Notes: generated by a model not told the origin, from the letters alone. A stretch of DNA of 64,000 nucleotides from Peteryoungia wuzhouensis (GCF_003205195.1 NZ_QJRY01000008.1:150191-214190); one strand, 5' to 3'; counted from the stretch's first letter, positions 26,938 to 36,320 are shown. Numbers and translations are program-made.

Positions 26938-28131
26938 ATGAGCTTGCATCACTCCACCCGGATCCTTCTCGCAGGGGCAGCCCTTTGCGGCCTTTCCGCC
27001 CAGGCCTTTGCGCTTGATGGCGCGGATTTGCTGAAGAAGATCAACGCTTCCTACGCGGCCGGCGGCGCTGCGATCACCGCCGACACGATCGAGGTGAACG
27101 GCGAAGACGTCGTGCTGAAGGGCGTCAAGTTCGGCATGGCGAAGGAGGCGGAAACGCCGCTCAAGCTCGATGAACTGACGCTGCAGGGCGTGACGGAGGA
27201 AGACGGTGGCGCTTATTACATCGAGCGCGTCGACTTTCCGGAAGTGAACGTCACCGAGGAAAAGTCGACCTTCTCCGTGAGCGACCTCTATCTCGCAGGC
27301 ATCTATGTTCCCGGCAGTGAAAAGGCCGAGGGCATCAATTCCCTGATGTTCTATGAAGAAGCCCATAGCGGTCCGGTGAAGGTCACGGTCGACGGCAAGC
27401 CGGTGTTCTCGATGGGTGAGGCGACCGGCACCATGAGCCTGTCGGACGACGAGAAGACGATTTCGTTCGAAGGATCGGCCACCGGCGTCAATGCCGACCT
27501 CTCGACCGTCGAAGACCCGAAGAGCAAGGAAGCGATCGAGGCGCTTGGCCTCAAGACGCTCGACGGCAATCTCAACATGTCGGGCAGCTGGGAAGTGGAG
27601 ACGGGCACGATCGATGTCGAGGACTACTCGATCGATTTCGCCAATGTCGGCAAGCTGTCCATGTCCTTCGGCATTTCCGGCTACACGCTCGATCTCGTCA
27701 AGCAGATGCAGGAGCAGGCCCGCACGATGCAGGCGCAGCCGGAGAACCAGCAGGCGCAGCAGGCCGCTGGCCTTGCAATGCTCGGGCTGGTGCAGCAGCT
27801 TTCTCTGATCGATGCCAAGATCCGTTTCGAGGATGCCGGCATCACCAAGCGCGGCCTCGACTATGCCGGCAAGAGCCAGGGCACCGATGGCGCACAGATG
27901 GGCCAGATGGTGAAGGGCATGGTGCCGCTGCTGCTGGCCCAGGCCAAGCTCGGCGCCCTGCAGAACGAGGTGTCGACGGCGGTCAACACCTATATCGACA
28001 ATCCGAAGGCCCTGACGATTGTCGCCGCCCCTGCCAATCCGGTCGCCTTCCCGATGATCATGGGTGCCGCCATGGGCGCCCCGGAAACCATCCCGGCGCT
28101 GATCGGCGTCAAGGTGACGGCGAACGACTGA
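26938..28131 (+). CDS. Exported protein of unknown function
   Basis: A 397-residue protein with a clear Sec signal peptide (MSLHHSTRILLAGAALCGLS then AQAFA-LDGA). The mature part is acidic and beta-rich by pattern, with repeated segments of the kind DTIEVNGEDVVLKGVKFGM and DELTLQGVTEEDGG. A Gln-rich stretch (QMQEQARTMQAQPENQQAQQ) lies near residue 270. It resembles rhizobial hypothetical secreted proteins; the layered strands recall AsmA-like or lipid-transfer repeats, but that is only a pattern impression. ATG 26938 has AAAGGA upstream. It is divergent from parC and ends in a strong terminator. Confidence 0.75.
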   Translation: MSLHHSTRILLAGAALCGLSAQAFALDGADLLKKINASYAAGGAAITADTIEVNGEDVVLKGVKFGMAKEAETPLKLDELTLQGVTEEDGGAYYIERVDFPEVNVTEEKSTFSVSDLYLAGIYVPGSEKAEGINSLMFYEEAHSGPVKVTVDGKPVFSMGEATGTMSLSDDEKTISFEGSATGVNADLSTVEDPKSKEAIEALGLKTLDGNLNMSGSWEVETGTIDVEDYSIDFANVGKLSMSFGISGYTLDLVKQMQEQARTMQAQPENQQAQQAAGLAMLGLVQQLSLIDAKIRFEDAGITKRGLDYAGKSQGTDGAQMGQMVKGMVPLLLAQAKLGALQNEVSTAVNTYIDNPKALTIVAAPANPVAFPMIMGAAMGAPETIPALIGVKVTAND

Positions 28132-28142
28132 CCCCCACAAGG

Positions 28143-28167
28143 AAAGGCCGCCTCCGGGCGGCCTTTT
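28143..28167 (+). terminator. Terminator of the exported-protein gene
   Basis: Stem AAAGGCCGCC/GGCGGCCTTT with loop TCCG, followed by T. It starts 12 bases after the stop at 28131. Confidence 0.88.
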
Positions 28168-28194
28168 CAATTCTGCATTGCCTTAACGCCATTA

Positions 28195-30306
28195 TCAGGC
28201 CGCGCGGTCGCGATATCCACCCTTGCCTGCCGACACATTGTCATCTCCCAGATGGAACATGCCAACCAGCGCGCGCAGGCGCGAGGCCTGGTCTTCCAGG
28301 CCGGCGACCGCGACCTGGTTCCGGTCGACAAGCGCGGCATTCTGCTGGGTGACGCGGTCCATGGACGCCACGGCGTCATTGACGCTTCCGATGGCTGCCC
28401 GCTGCTCGCTGGCGGCAGAGGCGATGGCCTCCATGTGCTGCCGGATGGTCTGAACCTCCCGGTCGATGTCTCCGAGGGCTGCCCCCGTCTCGCGGACAAA
28501 GCGGGCACCGCCCGCCACTTCATCACCGGAGCTTTTGATGAGGCCCTTGATTTCCTTGGCGGCATTGGCTGAACGCTGCGCCAATTCGCGCACCTCGTGG
28601 GCAACGACGGCGAAGCCCTTGCCCGCCTCTCCCGCGCGGGCCGCCTCGACGCCGGCGTTCAGCGCCAGGAGGTTGGTCTGGAAGGCAATCTCGTCGATCA
28701 CGCCGATGATGCTGGCAATGCTGGTGGACGAGAGTTCGATGCGCGCCATGGCTTCGACAGCCTTTGCCACGAGTTCGCCGGTCTTCGCCATCCGGTCGTT
28801 GACGGAACGGACTGCGGTTCGGGCCTCAAGGCTCAGCTCGGCCGAATGCCGGACATTCTGCGCGATCTGGTCGAGTGCGGCAGCCGATTCCTCCAGCGAC
28901 GCCGCCTGGGCCGTGCTGCGCTCGGCCAGTTCGACCGCCTCGGCATTGATGTCGCGGCTGCCCTGGTCAATGGCACGGCTGACCGCGTCGATCCCGCTCA
29001 TCAGGTCGCGCAGGCCTGCCACGGTCAGGTTGAGATCTTCCCGCAGCCCCTCGAACTCGACCGAAAAGGCGGCATCCAGCGACACTGTCAGGTCACCATC
29101 AGCCAGGCGCCGCAGACCCTCTGCCAGGCCTGCCGTTGCCTGTTCCAGACGCTCGCGCGCCTGGTCTTCTGCCTGCTGCTGCAAGCGGCTGCGCTCGGCC
29201 GCAGCGGCTGCGCGGCTTGCTTCAGCCTCGGCCTCAAGACGGAGACGCTCGACTGCCGACTGACGAAAAACTTCCATGGCCTGAACCATGGAGCCGATCT
29301 CGTTCGGCTGATCCAGATGGGCAATGGAATGCTCGGTCTCGCCCTCTGCCAGACGGCGCATGGCTGCGGTGATCTGCGAAATGGGACGACTGATCGAGCG
29401 GCCCACGAGCCAGACGGTCAGCAGGATGCCCGTTGCCACGATCGCCGCGACTGCGATCGCCAATTGTTCGTTGCCTGTTCGAACCCGTTCCATGTCGGCC
29501 TGCGCCGCCTCCAGGGCTCCGTTCACCTGCATCGTCATCTGGCGCAAACCGGCATCGACTTCGCCGGACGCAGCCGCGAGCTGCCCGCGTGCTTTCACAT
29601 CCTGCAGATTTCCCTCGGCGAAGAGACGGAAGGCGGCGACATACATGTCCAGCGCCTCGGCAACCTTCATGCGGGCCGCCCCTGGCGGATAGAGCTTTTT
29701 CAGGCTCGCCTTGAATGTCGGAAGCTCAGTCCGGAACGCCTCCAGCACCGCCGTGTCGCCCCACAGCATGTAATCCTTCTCGTATTTGCGCAGCGTGAGC
29801 ATGCTGACCTTCAGGTCGGCATTCTCGACGTCGAGGGTGAGTTTCTCCACCTTGTCGACCGCAGACTGCATGGCGCCTCTGAGCCCCTGGTCCGGCGTAA
29901 AACCAAGCTCCTGGCTCGCCGCGAACATCGCGTCGAAGGCTGCGGAATAAGTCGCTATACGTCCCGCGAGCGCATCATGGCCCTGCAGGGCACCGTTCGC
30001 CAGAGACGGGTCGATCGCCTGCAGTCCATCGGATGCGGCACTGATCGCCGTTCGGAAGGACCTGGCATTTTCGTCGGATGGCGATGCGAGGAACCGCTCG
30101 ACGGAGATCGCCGCATGCTGGATCTCGACATCGACGTCGTCGATCGCACGGCGCAGGTCCCGGTACTGCGCCTCGTTGTTGCGGAAAACCTGATCAGCCC
30201 GCATCTGGCCGACATAGAGGCATCCCATGACGACCATTCCCGTTAAAGCCAGGAGCCCCAATACGAAGACGCGGTGCGCAATATGCAATCGTTGAATGAG
30301 ATACAT
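28195..30306 (-). CDS. Methyl-accepting chemotaxis protein with helical bimodular sensor
   Basis: A 703-residue chemoreceptor. One membrane helix at residues 12-33, a long all-helical periplasmic region (about 35-285) of the HBM/4HB type with [11 protein letters not shown] as its recognisable segment, a second helix near 290-310, a HAMP domain ([21 protein letters not shown]) with a second HAMP-like stretch near 405, and the methyl-accepting domain with signalling hairpin [20 protein letters not shown]. There is no C-terminal CheR/CheB pentapeptide. HBM sensors bind small organic acids or amines in known cases; the ligand here is unknown. GAGGGG precedes the ATG. It is an orphan, with no che genes nearby. 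Confidence 0.92.
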   Translation of the reverse strand: MYLIQRLHIAHRVFVLGLLALTGMVVMGCLYVGQMRADQVFRNNEAQYRDLRRAIDDVDVEIQHAAISVERFLASPSDENARSFRTAISAASDGLQAIDPSLANGALQGHDALAGRIATYSAAFDAMFAASQELGFTPDQGLRGAMQSAVDKVEKLTLDVENADLKVSMLTLRKYEKDYMLWGDTAVLEAFRTELPTFKASLKKLYPPGAARMKVAEALDMYVAAFRLFAEGNLQDVKARGQLAAASGEVDAGLRQMTMQVNGALEAAQADMERVRTGNEQLAIAVAAIVATGILLTVWLVGRSISRPISQITAAMRRLAEGETEHSIAHLDQPNEIGSMVQAMEVFRQSAVERLRLEAEAEASRAAAAAERSRLQQQAEDQARERLEQATAGLAEGLRRLADGDLTVSLDAAFSVEFEGLREDLNLTVAGLRDLMSGIDAVSRAIDQGSRDINAEAVELAERSTAQAASLEESAAALDQIAQNVRHSAELSLEARTAVRSVNDRMAKTGELVAKAVEAMARIELSSTSIASIIGVIDEIAFQTNLLALNAGVEAARAGEAGKGFAVVAHEVRELAQRSANAAKEIKGLIKSSGDEVAGGARFVRETGAALGDIDREVQTIRQHMEAIASAASEQRAAIGSVNDAVASMDRVTQQNAALVDRNQVAVAGLEDQASRLRALVGMFHLGDDNVSAGKGGYRDRAA

Positions 30307-30455
30307 TGAAAAAACCCCTCAAAACACGCAGGCGCGATCTTGATGGGCGGCGGAATCTTAACAGAAGCTAAAGGTTATATGACACTACAATGAAATCAGC
30401 CCACGGCTGTCCGCAAGCTGCGAAATGCCGTGTGAACGCGACCGGAAAGCCACAA

Positions 30456-30487
30456 CAAAAAGGCGCCGCGTTGCCGCAGCGCCTTTG
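30456..30487 (-). terminator. Terminator of aspS
   Basis: On the minus strand the stem AAAGGCGC/GCGCCTTT closes a loop of about 12 bases and ends in TTTTTG. It lies about 30 bases beyond the aspS stop. Confidence 0.85.
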
Positions 30488-30515
30488 ATTTTAAAGCATT
30501 TTCGGATGAACGCAC

Positions 30516-32306
30516 TCAGTCCTTCTTGGGCTGCGGCACGACGCGCAGCGCAAGTTCCCGGAGCTGCTGCGGGGTGGCCGGCGACGGCGCATTCATCAGA
30601 AGATCCTGGGCCTGCTGGTTCATCGGGAAGAGAGTGATCTCGCGCAGATTCTTTGCACCGACGAGCAGCATGACCACACGGTCGATGCCGAAAGCACAGC
30701 CGCCATGCGGAGGCGCGCCATACTGGAAGGCGCGGTACATGCCGCCGAAGCGTTCTTCCACATCCGCCTGGGACAGACCGACCTTTTCGAAGGCCTTGAC
30801 CATCAGTTCCGGCGACTGGTTGCGGATCGAACCCGAGGCGATTTCGAAGCCGTTGCAGACGGCGTCATACTGATAGGCCTTGAGCGAGAGCGGGTCCTGG
30901 CTTTCAAGCGCTTCCAGACCACCCTGCGGCATCGAGAAGGGGTTGTGGGCGAAGTCGATCTTCTTTTCTTCCTCGCTCCATTCGTAGAAGGGGAAGTCGA
31001 CGATCCAGCACATTTCGAAACGGTCGCGGTCGACGAGGTTCAACTCCTCGCCGGCGCGGGTGCGGGCTTCGCCGGCAAACTTGTAGAATTTTGCCGGGTC
31101 ACCAGCGACGAAGAAGGCGGCGTCGCCGGCTTCGAGGCCGAGCTGAGCGCGGATTGCTTCCGTGCGCTCTTCGCCGATGTTCTTGGCAAGCGGGCCGGAG
31201 CCGGCGATCTTGCCGTCTTCTTCCTTCCAGAAGATATAGCCGAGGCCCGGCTGACCGGTCGATTGCGCCCAGGCATTCATGCGGTCGCAGAAGGCTCTGG
31301 AGCCGCCGGTCTTGGCCGGGATTGCCCAGATCTCGACCTTCGGGTTGGACGCGATCATGCCGGCGAAAACCTTGAAGCCGGAATCGCGGAAATGGTCGGT
31401 GACGTCTTGCATGACGATCGGGTTGCGCAAGTCCGGCTTGTCTGAACCGTATTTGCGGATCGCCTCGTCATACGGGATGCGCGGCCACTGCTTGGTCACC
31501 GGCTTGCCTTCGGCAAACTGCTCGAAGACCTTCGTCATCATCGGCTCCATCGTGCCCCAGACATCTTCCTGGGTGACGAAGCTCATTTCGACGTCGAGCT
31601 GGTAGAATTCGCCGGGCAGGCGGTCGGCACGCGGGTCTTCATCGCGGAAGCAGGGCGCGATCTGGAAATAACGGTCGAAGCCAGCGACCATCAACAGCTG
31701 CTTGTACTGCTGCGGCGCCTGGGGCAGTGCGAAGAACTTGCCCTCGTGGATGCGGCTCGGCACCAGGAAGTCGCGCGCGCCTTCCGGCGACGACGCCGTC
31801 AGGATCGGGGTCGAATATTCGGCAAAGCCGGCAGCGGCCATACCATTGCGCATCGCGGAGATGATCTGGGTGCGCTTGACGATGTTCTTGTGCAGCGTGT
31901 CGCGGCGCAGATCGAGGAAGCGGTACTTCAGGCGCACGTCTTCCGGATACTCAGGCTCGCCGAAGACCGGCAACGGCAGTTCCTTGGCGGCCGAGAGAAC
32001 CTCGATCTCCTGCGCATAGAGCTCGATCTCGCCGGTCGGCATGGTCTTGTTGACCGTTTCGTCGGTGCGCGCCTTGACCAGGCCGTCGATGCGGATGACC
32101 CATTCGCCACGCACGGTTTCGGCCAGCTTGAAGGCCGGGCTATCCGGATCGGCGACGACCTGGGTAATGCCATAGTGATCACGCAGGTCGATGAAGAGCA
32201 CGCCGCCATGGTCGCGGACGCGATGGACCCAGCCCGACAGGCGAACGGTCGACCCGACGTCGGACTTGCGAAGAGCGGCACAGGTGTGGCTGCGGTAACG
32301 ATGCAT
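30516..32306 (-). CDS. aspS: Aspartyl-tRNA synthetase
   Basis: A 596-residue bacterial-type class II AspRS. It has the OB-fold anticodon-binding domain at residues 1-105 ([20 protein letters not shown]), motif 2 around [19 protein letters not shown], the bacterial GAD insertion near 300-410, and motif 3 [15 protein letters not shown]. Alphaproteobacteria usually lack AsnRS and use a non-discriminating AspRS with GatCAB; whether that applies here cannot be read from this gene alone. ATG 32306 ([12 protein letters not shown]) was chosen over an ATG 84 bases upstream that adds a non-homologous tail. Confidence 0.97.
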   Translation of the reverse strand: MHRYRSHTCAALRKSDVGSTVRLSGWVHRVRDHGGVLFIDLRDHYGITQVVADPDSPAFKLAETVRGEWVIRIDGLVKARTDETVNKTMPTGEIELYAQEIEVLSAAKELPLPVFGEPEYPEDVRLKYRFLDLRRDTLHKNIVKRTQIISAMRNGMAAAGFAEYSTPILTASSPEGARDFLVPSRIHEGKFFALPQAPQQYKQLLMVAGFDRYFQIAPCFRDEDPRADRLPGEFYQLDVEMSFVTQEDVWGTMEPMMTKVFEQFAEGKPVTKQWPRIPYDEAIRKYGSDKPDLRNPIVMQDVTDHFRDSGFKVFAGMIASNPKVEIWAIPAKTGGSRAFCDRMNAWAQSTGQPGLGYIFWKEEDGKIAGSGPLAKNIGEERTEAIRAQLGLEAGDAAFFVAGDPAKFYKFAGEARTRAGEELNLVDRDRFEMCWIVDFPFYEWSEEEKKIDFAHNPFSMPQGGLEALESQDPLSLKAYQYDAVCNGFEIASGSIRNQSPELMVKAFEKVGLSQADVEERFGGMYRAFQYGAPPHGGCAFGIDRVVMLLVGAKNLREITLFPMNQQAQDLLMNAPSPATPQQLRELALRVVPQPKKD

Positions 32307-32709
32307 GATCAGGTATCCCGAATGTGACGGTCGAAAAGGCACCAACAGACGAGGCGCGCGACCGATAGAAAATCGGGCGGAAAAGCGCATGGTGTGGCTG
32401 ATTTGTCAAGGCTGGGTGGTGTTGGGGCGTGGCGTGGGCGGCTTTTGCGGGATGTAGAGGCTACCGTTTTGCTGAACGGGGCAGCTTGCGGAAAAGACGG
32501 CTCTTTGCCACGACCTTTCATTCACGCCCCCTAACTCTCCGCAAACAATCCATGAAAACCTGAGTGAAACAATTGCATCTGATAACCTGGCAGTTTTTCG
32601 GAGAATTGATTTGGGCGAATTCTTACGAATCAAGAAAAAAAATAACGAATACCTAAAGTCCAATACCCTGGCATGGTAGCCTGAACAACGATAGATGGAG
32701 GGTCGACGA
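32307..32709. other. Intergenic region at the left edge of the accessory island
   Basis: About 400 bases between divergent aspS and the DUF4209 gene. The aspS side keeps the GC-rich style of the window; from about 32,550 rightwards it turns AT-rich, with runs of A (32,633-32,642). It must hold both promoters. An imperfect inverted repeat at 32606-32633 is the only element I can name. There is no tRNA gene, integrase or insertion sequence at this edge. Confidence 0.6.
32606..32633. promoter_or_regulatory. Imperfect inverted repeat upstream of the DUF4209 gene
   Basis: TTGATTTG and CGAATCAA are reverse complements at seven of eight positions, separated by 12 bases. The element lies about 75 bases upstream of the GTG start at 32710, a plausible place for an operator. 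AT-rich surroundings raise the chance of coincidence. Confidence 0.3.
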
Positions 32710-34590
32710 GTGATCAAAGTGCCAACGGAGATTGAGTCTATTATCCATGACTTTGATCAGTCCGGAGAAAAACTAGCAGCCAACACGATTTCGGCTGCCC
32801 TAAACCCTGCAAGGATGAAACTTGCGGGCAACGCTGATGCGTTTCGTGACGCATGGCCCGATGCCATGGCGTTCGCTCTCCAGCGGGAAGCCAACAACAT
32901 GGGGCCATGGAACACCTATTTTGGTGCGTGGAGCTCAGGCACTAAGGAAGATGGCTCAGATTGGTATGGACCTGATGTTCGGGAACTGACGCCAGATGTA
33001 ATTGAGCACTGGAAACACCGAGCGAAAACCTTATGCCACCCAGTTCTAAGAGGCCGCTACGCAGATCTTGTATGGGAGTTCAGCAGGCCCGTTTCGAATA
33101 AGCGCGCAGATCCTGAATATGCTCGCATCGCCATCGACAGCTATCTAGACTCGGTTGCGCACGACATGAGGCCGGATCAATACGACAATATAGTCGTCCT
33201 TAAGCGCGCCGCCCGCCTTGCGGCCCTTATCAACGACGTTACACGCATTAATCGCACAAAGGAGCAGCTTTTTATTGCCTTCGATAAGGCGGTAACTGAG
33301 AAGACATGGTGGTGGGCGGTCTCCGATGAACTGTTGGAGAATCGAAAGCTCGCGTTGAGCGAAGACGACCGAGAGCGCTTGCGAGTGGGTTGGGAAACCC
33401 TGTTGGCTGGATACACTGCAGCGGGCGTTGACGGCTTTGATCCCCATCAGGCCGCGAGCGTTGGCGATCGTCTCATCGATCTTTACCGCAAGGAGGGGGC
33501 GTCTTCAGAGGTTGAGCGTGTCGCCAAAGCGATAGCCGGCGCCTTCATATGCATTTCGCGCGCTGGGAGCGCCATGCAGGCGATGGGGTGGCTCGAGACT
33601 GCCGCTGAATACATGTCAACTGCCGGAGACAAGGACCAAACCAAGGCGCTAAGGCTCGAACGTGAGCAAGCTATCCGCGACAGTCATGGGGAAATGCAGT
33701 CTTTCACAACAACCATGACGGTCACGAAGGAGGACATGGACGAATTCATCGCTCTTGTCGTCGACAAGGATAGTTGGCAGCAGAGTCTATTCAACATTGC
33801 AGCAGAATTCACCGAACCTAGGGAGCAGCTCTGGATTTCGCTACAACGCGAAGCGAGGGTCGCGCCGCTCATGGCGATGATTTCGTCGTCTATAATCGCC
33901 GACGATCATAAGGCCGCGACCGTGGGGTCGACTGAAGACGACAAGGAGGGAAACCTCATTCGTCGTTTGAATACGGCCCAACAACTCAACAGAAGGTTTC
34001 TTCGGTGTGCGCTTGACGAAGCAGTAGATCTCCATCGTTTGTCGCCGGAGGAAATAGCAAGTTTCATTTTCCAGTCCGAGCTATTCGATGATTTCCACCT
34101 AATGCGAGAAGGCATCAGGGCTTGGATGCACGGTGACTATATCAAAGCGCTGTTCACGCTTGTACCTCTTATCGAGGCAGGCTTCCGGACGTTAGCGAAA
34201 CAACTGGGAGAGGTGACAACCAAGAGCAAGCGCGGCACCCCCGGTTGGGAGGTATCCTCCAACCTTGGTGATTTCCTCGCCATGGAATCGATACAAAAGG
34301 CTATGGGCCCCGATATCATCCTGCAAATCAAATCGATCTTCGCAGACGCGCGCGGTACAAACTTGAGAAACCTTGTGGCACACGGACTGGCCTCATCGTC
34401 ATATGCGAATTGGCAGGTCTGCGACTTAATCGTTCACTCTCTAATAGTTATGGGAGTCTACCAGCATGTTCGCGACATAGCCGCGCGGCGCGGGGAGGCA
34501 GCCGTTGAAAACGCAGAAGCTGGCGACGACACCGATGACGCTGAAATGCCCACCGGCGAACCGGTGGACGATGGCGATACCCAAGGTTAG
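32710..34590 (+). CDS. Large orphan protein with C-terminal DUF4209 (HEPN-like RNxxxHG motif)
   Basis: A 626-residue soluble protein. The C-terminal region contains RNLVAHG with Arg553 and His558, the RNxxxHG signature of DUF4209 and the R-x4-H arrangement of HEPN ribonuclease folds. It is preceded by the helical LFTLVPLIEAGFRTLAKQLGE. The first 450 residues are helical, with no recognised domain. The tail is acidic and disordered-looking (AGDDTDDAEMPTGEPVDDGD). GTG 32710 is chosen because GGAGGG lies seven bases upstream; ATG 32695 has none. Base composition is near 52% GC in sampled stretches, well below neighbours, pointing to acquisition. Function unknown; an RNA-targeting or defence role is inference. 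Confidence 0.75.
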   Translation: MIKVPTEIESIIHDFDQSGEKLAANTISAALNPARMKLAGNADAFRDAWPDAMAFALQREANNMGPWNTYFGAWSSGTKEDGSDWYGPDVRELTPDVIEHWKHRAKTLCHPVLRGRYADLVWEFSRPVSNKRADPEYARIAIDSYLDSVAHDMRPDQYDNIVVLKRAARLAALINDVTRINRTKEQLFIAFDKAVTEKTWWWAVSDELLENRKLALSEDDRERLRVGWETLLAGYTAAGVDGFDPHQAASVGDRLIDLYRKEGASSEVERVAKAIAGAFICISRAGSAMQAMGWLETAAEYMSTAGDKDQTKALRLEREQAIRDSHGEMQSFTTTMTVTKEDMDEFIALVVDKDSWQQSLFNIAAEFTEPREQLWISLQREARVAPLMAMISSSIIADDHKAATVGSTEDDKEGNLIRRLNTAQQLNRRFLRCALDEAVDLHRLSPEEIASFIFQSELFDDFHLMREGIRAWMHGDYIKALFTLVPLIEAGFRTLAKQLGEVTTKSKRGTPGWEVSSNLGDFLAMESIQKAMGPDIILQIKSIFADARGTNLRNLVAHGLASSSYANWQVCDLIVHSLIVMGVYQHVRDIAARRGEAAVENAEAGDDTDDAEMPTGEPVDDGDTQG

Positions 34591-34714
34591 CCAGCGGCGC
34601 CAATCGGTAAACTTTTGTAGCTTCAATTTGTCCTTTTGCGGTGCGTGGGCTTCCAGGCCCCGGGGCGAGCAGTAAGAATTACCGAGATTTTGGGCGTGAA
34701 TGGTAACGCCCCCA

Positions 34715-34900
34715 TCACCCCGGCAACAACACACTCGCCAGATCCAGCGGCGCCGCAAACGGCTCGTGACCCGTGCCGCCCTCGCGCTGCAGTTTGCCGT
34801 CGATCATCAAATGCGCATGGCTGTGCATCTGGGACCAGACGAGCTGTTCGACGGCGGCCCTGCCCTCCGGCGTGTCGCGCTTCAGGCGTTTCGCCACCGG
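34715..34900 (-). pseudogene. 3' fragment of a TetR regulator gene (degraded paralogue)
   Basis: The minus strand encodes about 61 residues, from PVAKR to the stop, that match the C-terminus of the intact TetR protein at 35676-36278 with nine differences by eye (DTPEGRAAVEQLVWSQ is identical). The rest of the gene, including the DNA-binding domain, is absent. The likeness stops abruptly at about 34900, 34 bases left of the inverted repeat that borders the toxin-antitoxin genes. The divergence shows it is an old paralogue and not a fresh duplication. Confidence 0.75.
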
Positions 34901-34933
34901 CCCATTGTGGTCATTGACCGTCGACGACATGAT

Positions 34934-34956
34934 CGCGAAAAATCCCGACATTCGCG
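34934..34956. repeat. Left inverted repeat flanking the toxin-antitoxin pair
   Basis: Read on the minus strand this 23-base segment begins CGCGAATGTCGGGATTTTT and matches the right repeat at 35598-35620 at 17 of 19 positions. It also has internal symmetry (CGCGAA...TTCGCG), so it can form its own hairpin. Confidence 0.55.
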
Positions 34957-34988
34957 CTGTTCGTCACCAGAGCCAAAATCATTAGGGT

Positions 34989-35018
34989 GCGCGCAACCAA
35001 TGTGCTAAGGTAGCGCGC
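34989..35018. promoter_or_regulatory. Possible autoregulatory dyad before the antitoxin gene
   Basis: Two GCGCGC blocks (34989-34994 and 35013-35018) lie symmetrically around an 18-base AT-richer centre, directly before the antitoxin ribosome site. MazE-type antitoxins usually bind palindromes at this place. GC-rich hexamers are common in this genome, so support is modest. Confidence 0.3.
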
Positions 35019-35036
35019 GACCTGATGGAGGATGCT

Positions 35037-35261
35037 ATGCCGAGACCCAAGAGCGCCGATGACGGCCTGACCAAGTTTCAACGCTACCGGCAACAGCAGC
35101 AGCACCGGGGCATGAAGCAACTGCGCATTTGGGTGCCGGATCCTCACAGGCCCGAATTTGCCGCCGAAGCCGAGCGGCAAGGTCTTCTCTTGCGCGGTCG
35201 CTCCGAGGAGGCCGAAGTACTGGATTTCATCGCGGCGGCTACGGAATGGCCAGAACCGTGA
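35037..35261 (+). CDS. MazE-type antitoxin (DUF3018)
   Basis: A 74-residue antitoxin of the MazE-like DUF3018 family. The diagnostic part is KFQRYRQQQQHRGMKQLRIWVPDPHRP, in which the RIWVPD segment is the hallmark, followed by an acidic C-terminal tail (EAEVLDFIAAATEW) that would neutralise the toxin. ATG 35037 has GGAGG five bases upstream; an in-frame ATG at 35025 is not better placed. The gene overlaps the toxin start, typical of coupled toxin-antitoxin operons. Confidence 0.85.
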   Translation: MPRPKSADDGLTKFQRYRQQQQHRGMKQLRIWVPDPHRPEFAAEAERQGLLLRGRSEEAEVLDFIAAATEWPEP

Positions 35262-35584
35262 AAAGAGGTGATCTCGTCACGGTTTCGGCGCAGGGCGATT
35301 ATGGAAAACCCCGCCCGGCAATTGTCATTCAATCTGATATTCTCAATGCGGCAGACAGCGTGCTGGTCGTTTTGCTCACCAGCGCGATGGCTGATGCCCC
35401 GCTTTATCGACTCACGGTCGAGCCAACGGCGGGGAACGGTCTCAAGGTCGTTTCACAGGTCATGGTGGATAAGGTTATGGCCTATCCGCGCGCCAAATGC
35501 GGCCCGGTCAGCGGTCATCTTTCCGGTGCCGATATGCTCGCTCTCAACACCATGCTCTCGGTGATGATCGGCCTTGCCGACTGA
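35246..35584 (+). CDS. MazF/PemK-type mRNA interferase toxin
   Basis: A 112-residue PemK/MazF-family endoribonuclease that would cleave single-stranded mRNA at short specific sequences. Family landmarks: VKRGDLVTV at the N-terminus, GDYGKPRPAIVIQSD (the loop with the catalytic Arg), VLVVLLTSAM and a C-terminal helix MLALNTMLSVMIGL. ATG 35246 overlaps the antitoxin by 16 bases; GTG 35258, overlapping by four, fits the usual family N-terminus equally well. The frame is intact, so the toxin is probably functional. Confidence 0.87.
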   Translation: MARTVKRGDLVTVSAQGDYGKPRPAIVIQSDILNAADSVLVVLLTSAMADAPLYRLTVEPTAGNGLKVVSQVMVDKVMAYPRAKCGPVSGHLSGADMLALNTMLSVMIGLAD

Positions 35585-35597
35585 CGGCCATATTTGT

Positions 35598-35620
35598 CGC
35601 GAATGTTAGGATTTTTGCGA
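35598..35620. repeat. Right inverted repeat flanking the toxin-antitoxin pair
   Basis: CGCGAATGTTAGGATTTTT is followed by GCGA. It begins 14 bases after the toxin stop and is the inverted partner of 34934-34956. A second, looser copy of its right part (TTGGGAGTTTTGCGG) follows at 35632. A terminator-like role for this copy alone is possible, but there is no T-run. Confidence 0.55.
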
Positions 35621-35675
35621 CGTCACAAAAATTGGGAGTTTTGCGGCAGCCACAACGCCTCCTGTTGGCGCCCCC

Positions 35676-36278
35676 TCACTCCGGCAAAAGCACACGCGCC
35701 AAATCCAGCGGCGCCACAAACGGTTCACACCCCGTGCCATCCTCCCGTTGCAGCTTGCCGTCGATCATCAGATGCGCGTGGCCATGGATCTGCGACCAGA
35801 CGAGCTGCTCGACGGCCGCCCTGCCCTCCGGCGTGTCGAGTTTCATGCGTTTTGCCACCGGCGCCGAAATTTCCTCGAGCACGGCGTGGGCCGCGCTTGC
35901 CGGGGGCCCGAGGGCCGGGTCGTCCCAGTCGAGGCGGTTGGCGGTGAACATCAGGCGGAAGAGATGCGGACGGCTCGTCGCAAAGGCGAGGTAGCCGCGT
36001 GAGGCGGCGCGCAGTTGTTCGGCCGGATCATCCGGTGCCGTCGCCATGGCGCTGCGCATCGAGGCGGCAAACAGCCTGAAGCCCTCGACAGCAAAGGCGG
36101 TCATCAGGTGCTTCAGGGTCGGAAAGTGATGTTCGGGGGCGGCATGGGAGACGCCGACGCGGGCGGCGAGCTTGCGCAGCGTCAGGCCTTCCAGGCCCGC
36201 CTCCTCCAGCATCGTCAGCCCCGTGTCGATCAATGCCTGGCGCAGGTCGCCGTGGTGATAGGATTTTTGCCGTGCCAT
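35676..36278 (-). CDS. TetR family transcriptional regulator
   Basis: A 200-residue TetR regulator. The N-terminal domain has a typical helix-turn-helix, LEGLTLRKLAARVGVSHAA followed by HHFPTLKHLM, at residues 28-60. The ligand-binding part resembles the WHG-type C-terminal domain (RGYLAFATSRPHLFRLMF, then QLVWSQIHGHAHLMIDGKL). It is divergent from the ABA4-like gene, with two matching palindromes between; it most likely represses itself and that operon. A partial copy of its 3' end lies at 34715-34900. Confidence 0.9.
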   Translation of the reverse strand: MARQKSYHHGDLRQALIDTGLTMLEEAGLEGLTLRKLAARVGVSHAAPEHHFPTLKHLMTAFAVEGFRLFAASMRSAMATAPDDPAEQLRAASRGYLAFATSRPHLFRLMFTANRLDWDDPALGPPASAAHAVLEEISAPVAKRMKLDTPEGRAAVEQLVWSQIHGHAHLMIDGKLQREDGTGCEPFVAPLDLARVLLPE

Positions 36279-36320
36279 GCCCCCTGTCTAACCCCGCCTG
36301 CGGGTCTCTGTCAAAGCCAT

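Noticed and set aside
30350..30375. CtrA-like site before the chemoreceptor gene (TTAA-CAGAAGC-TAAA)
   Set aside because: One half-site has a mismatch and there is no TTAAC end; it is too weak to list as a feature beside the exact site at 20996.
32395..32710. Attachment site or insertion-sequence end at the left edge of the island
   Set aside because: No direct repeat of the aspS-side sequence was found at the right side of the island, and the toxin-antitoxin inverted repeat does not recur here.
34591..34601. Possible third copy of the tetR 3' end just after the DUF4209 stop
   Set aside because: CCAGCGGCGCC matches the tetR repeats for 11 bases, but the likeness ends at once; in GC-rich DNA containing the palindrome GGCGCC this can be chance.
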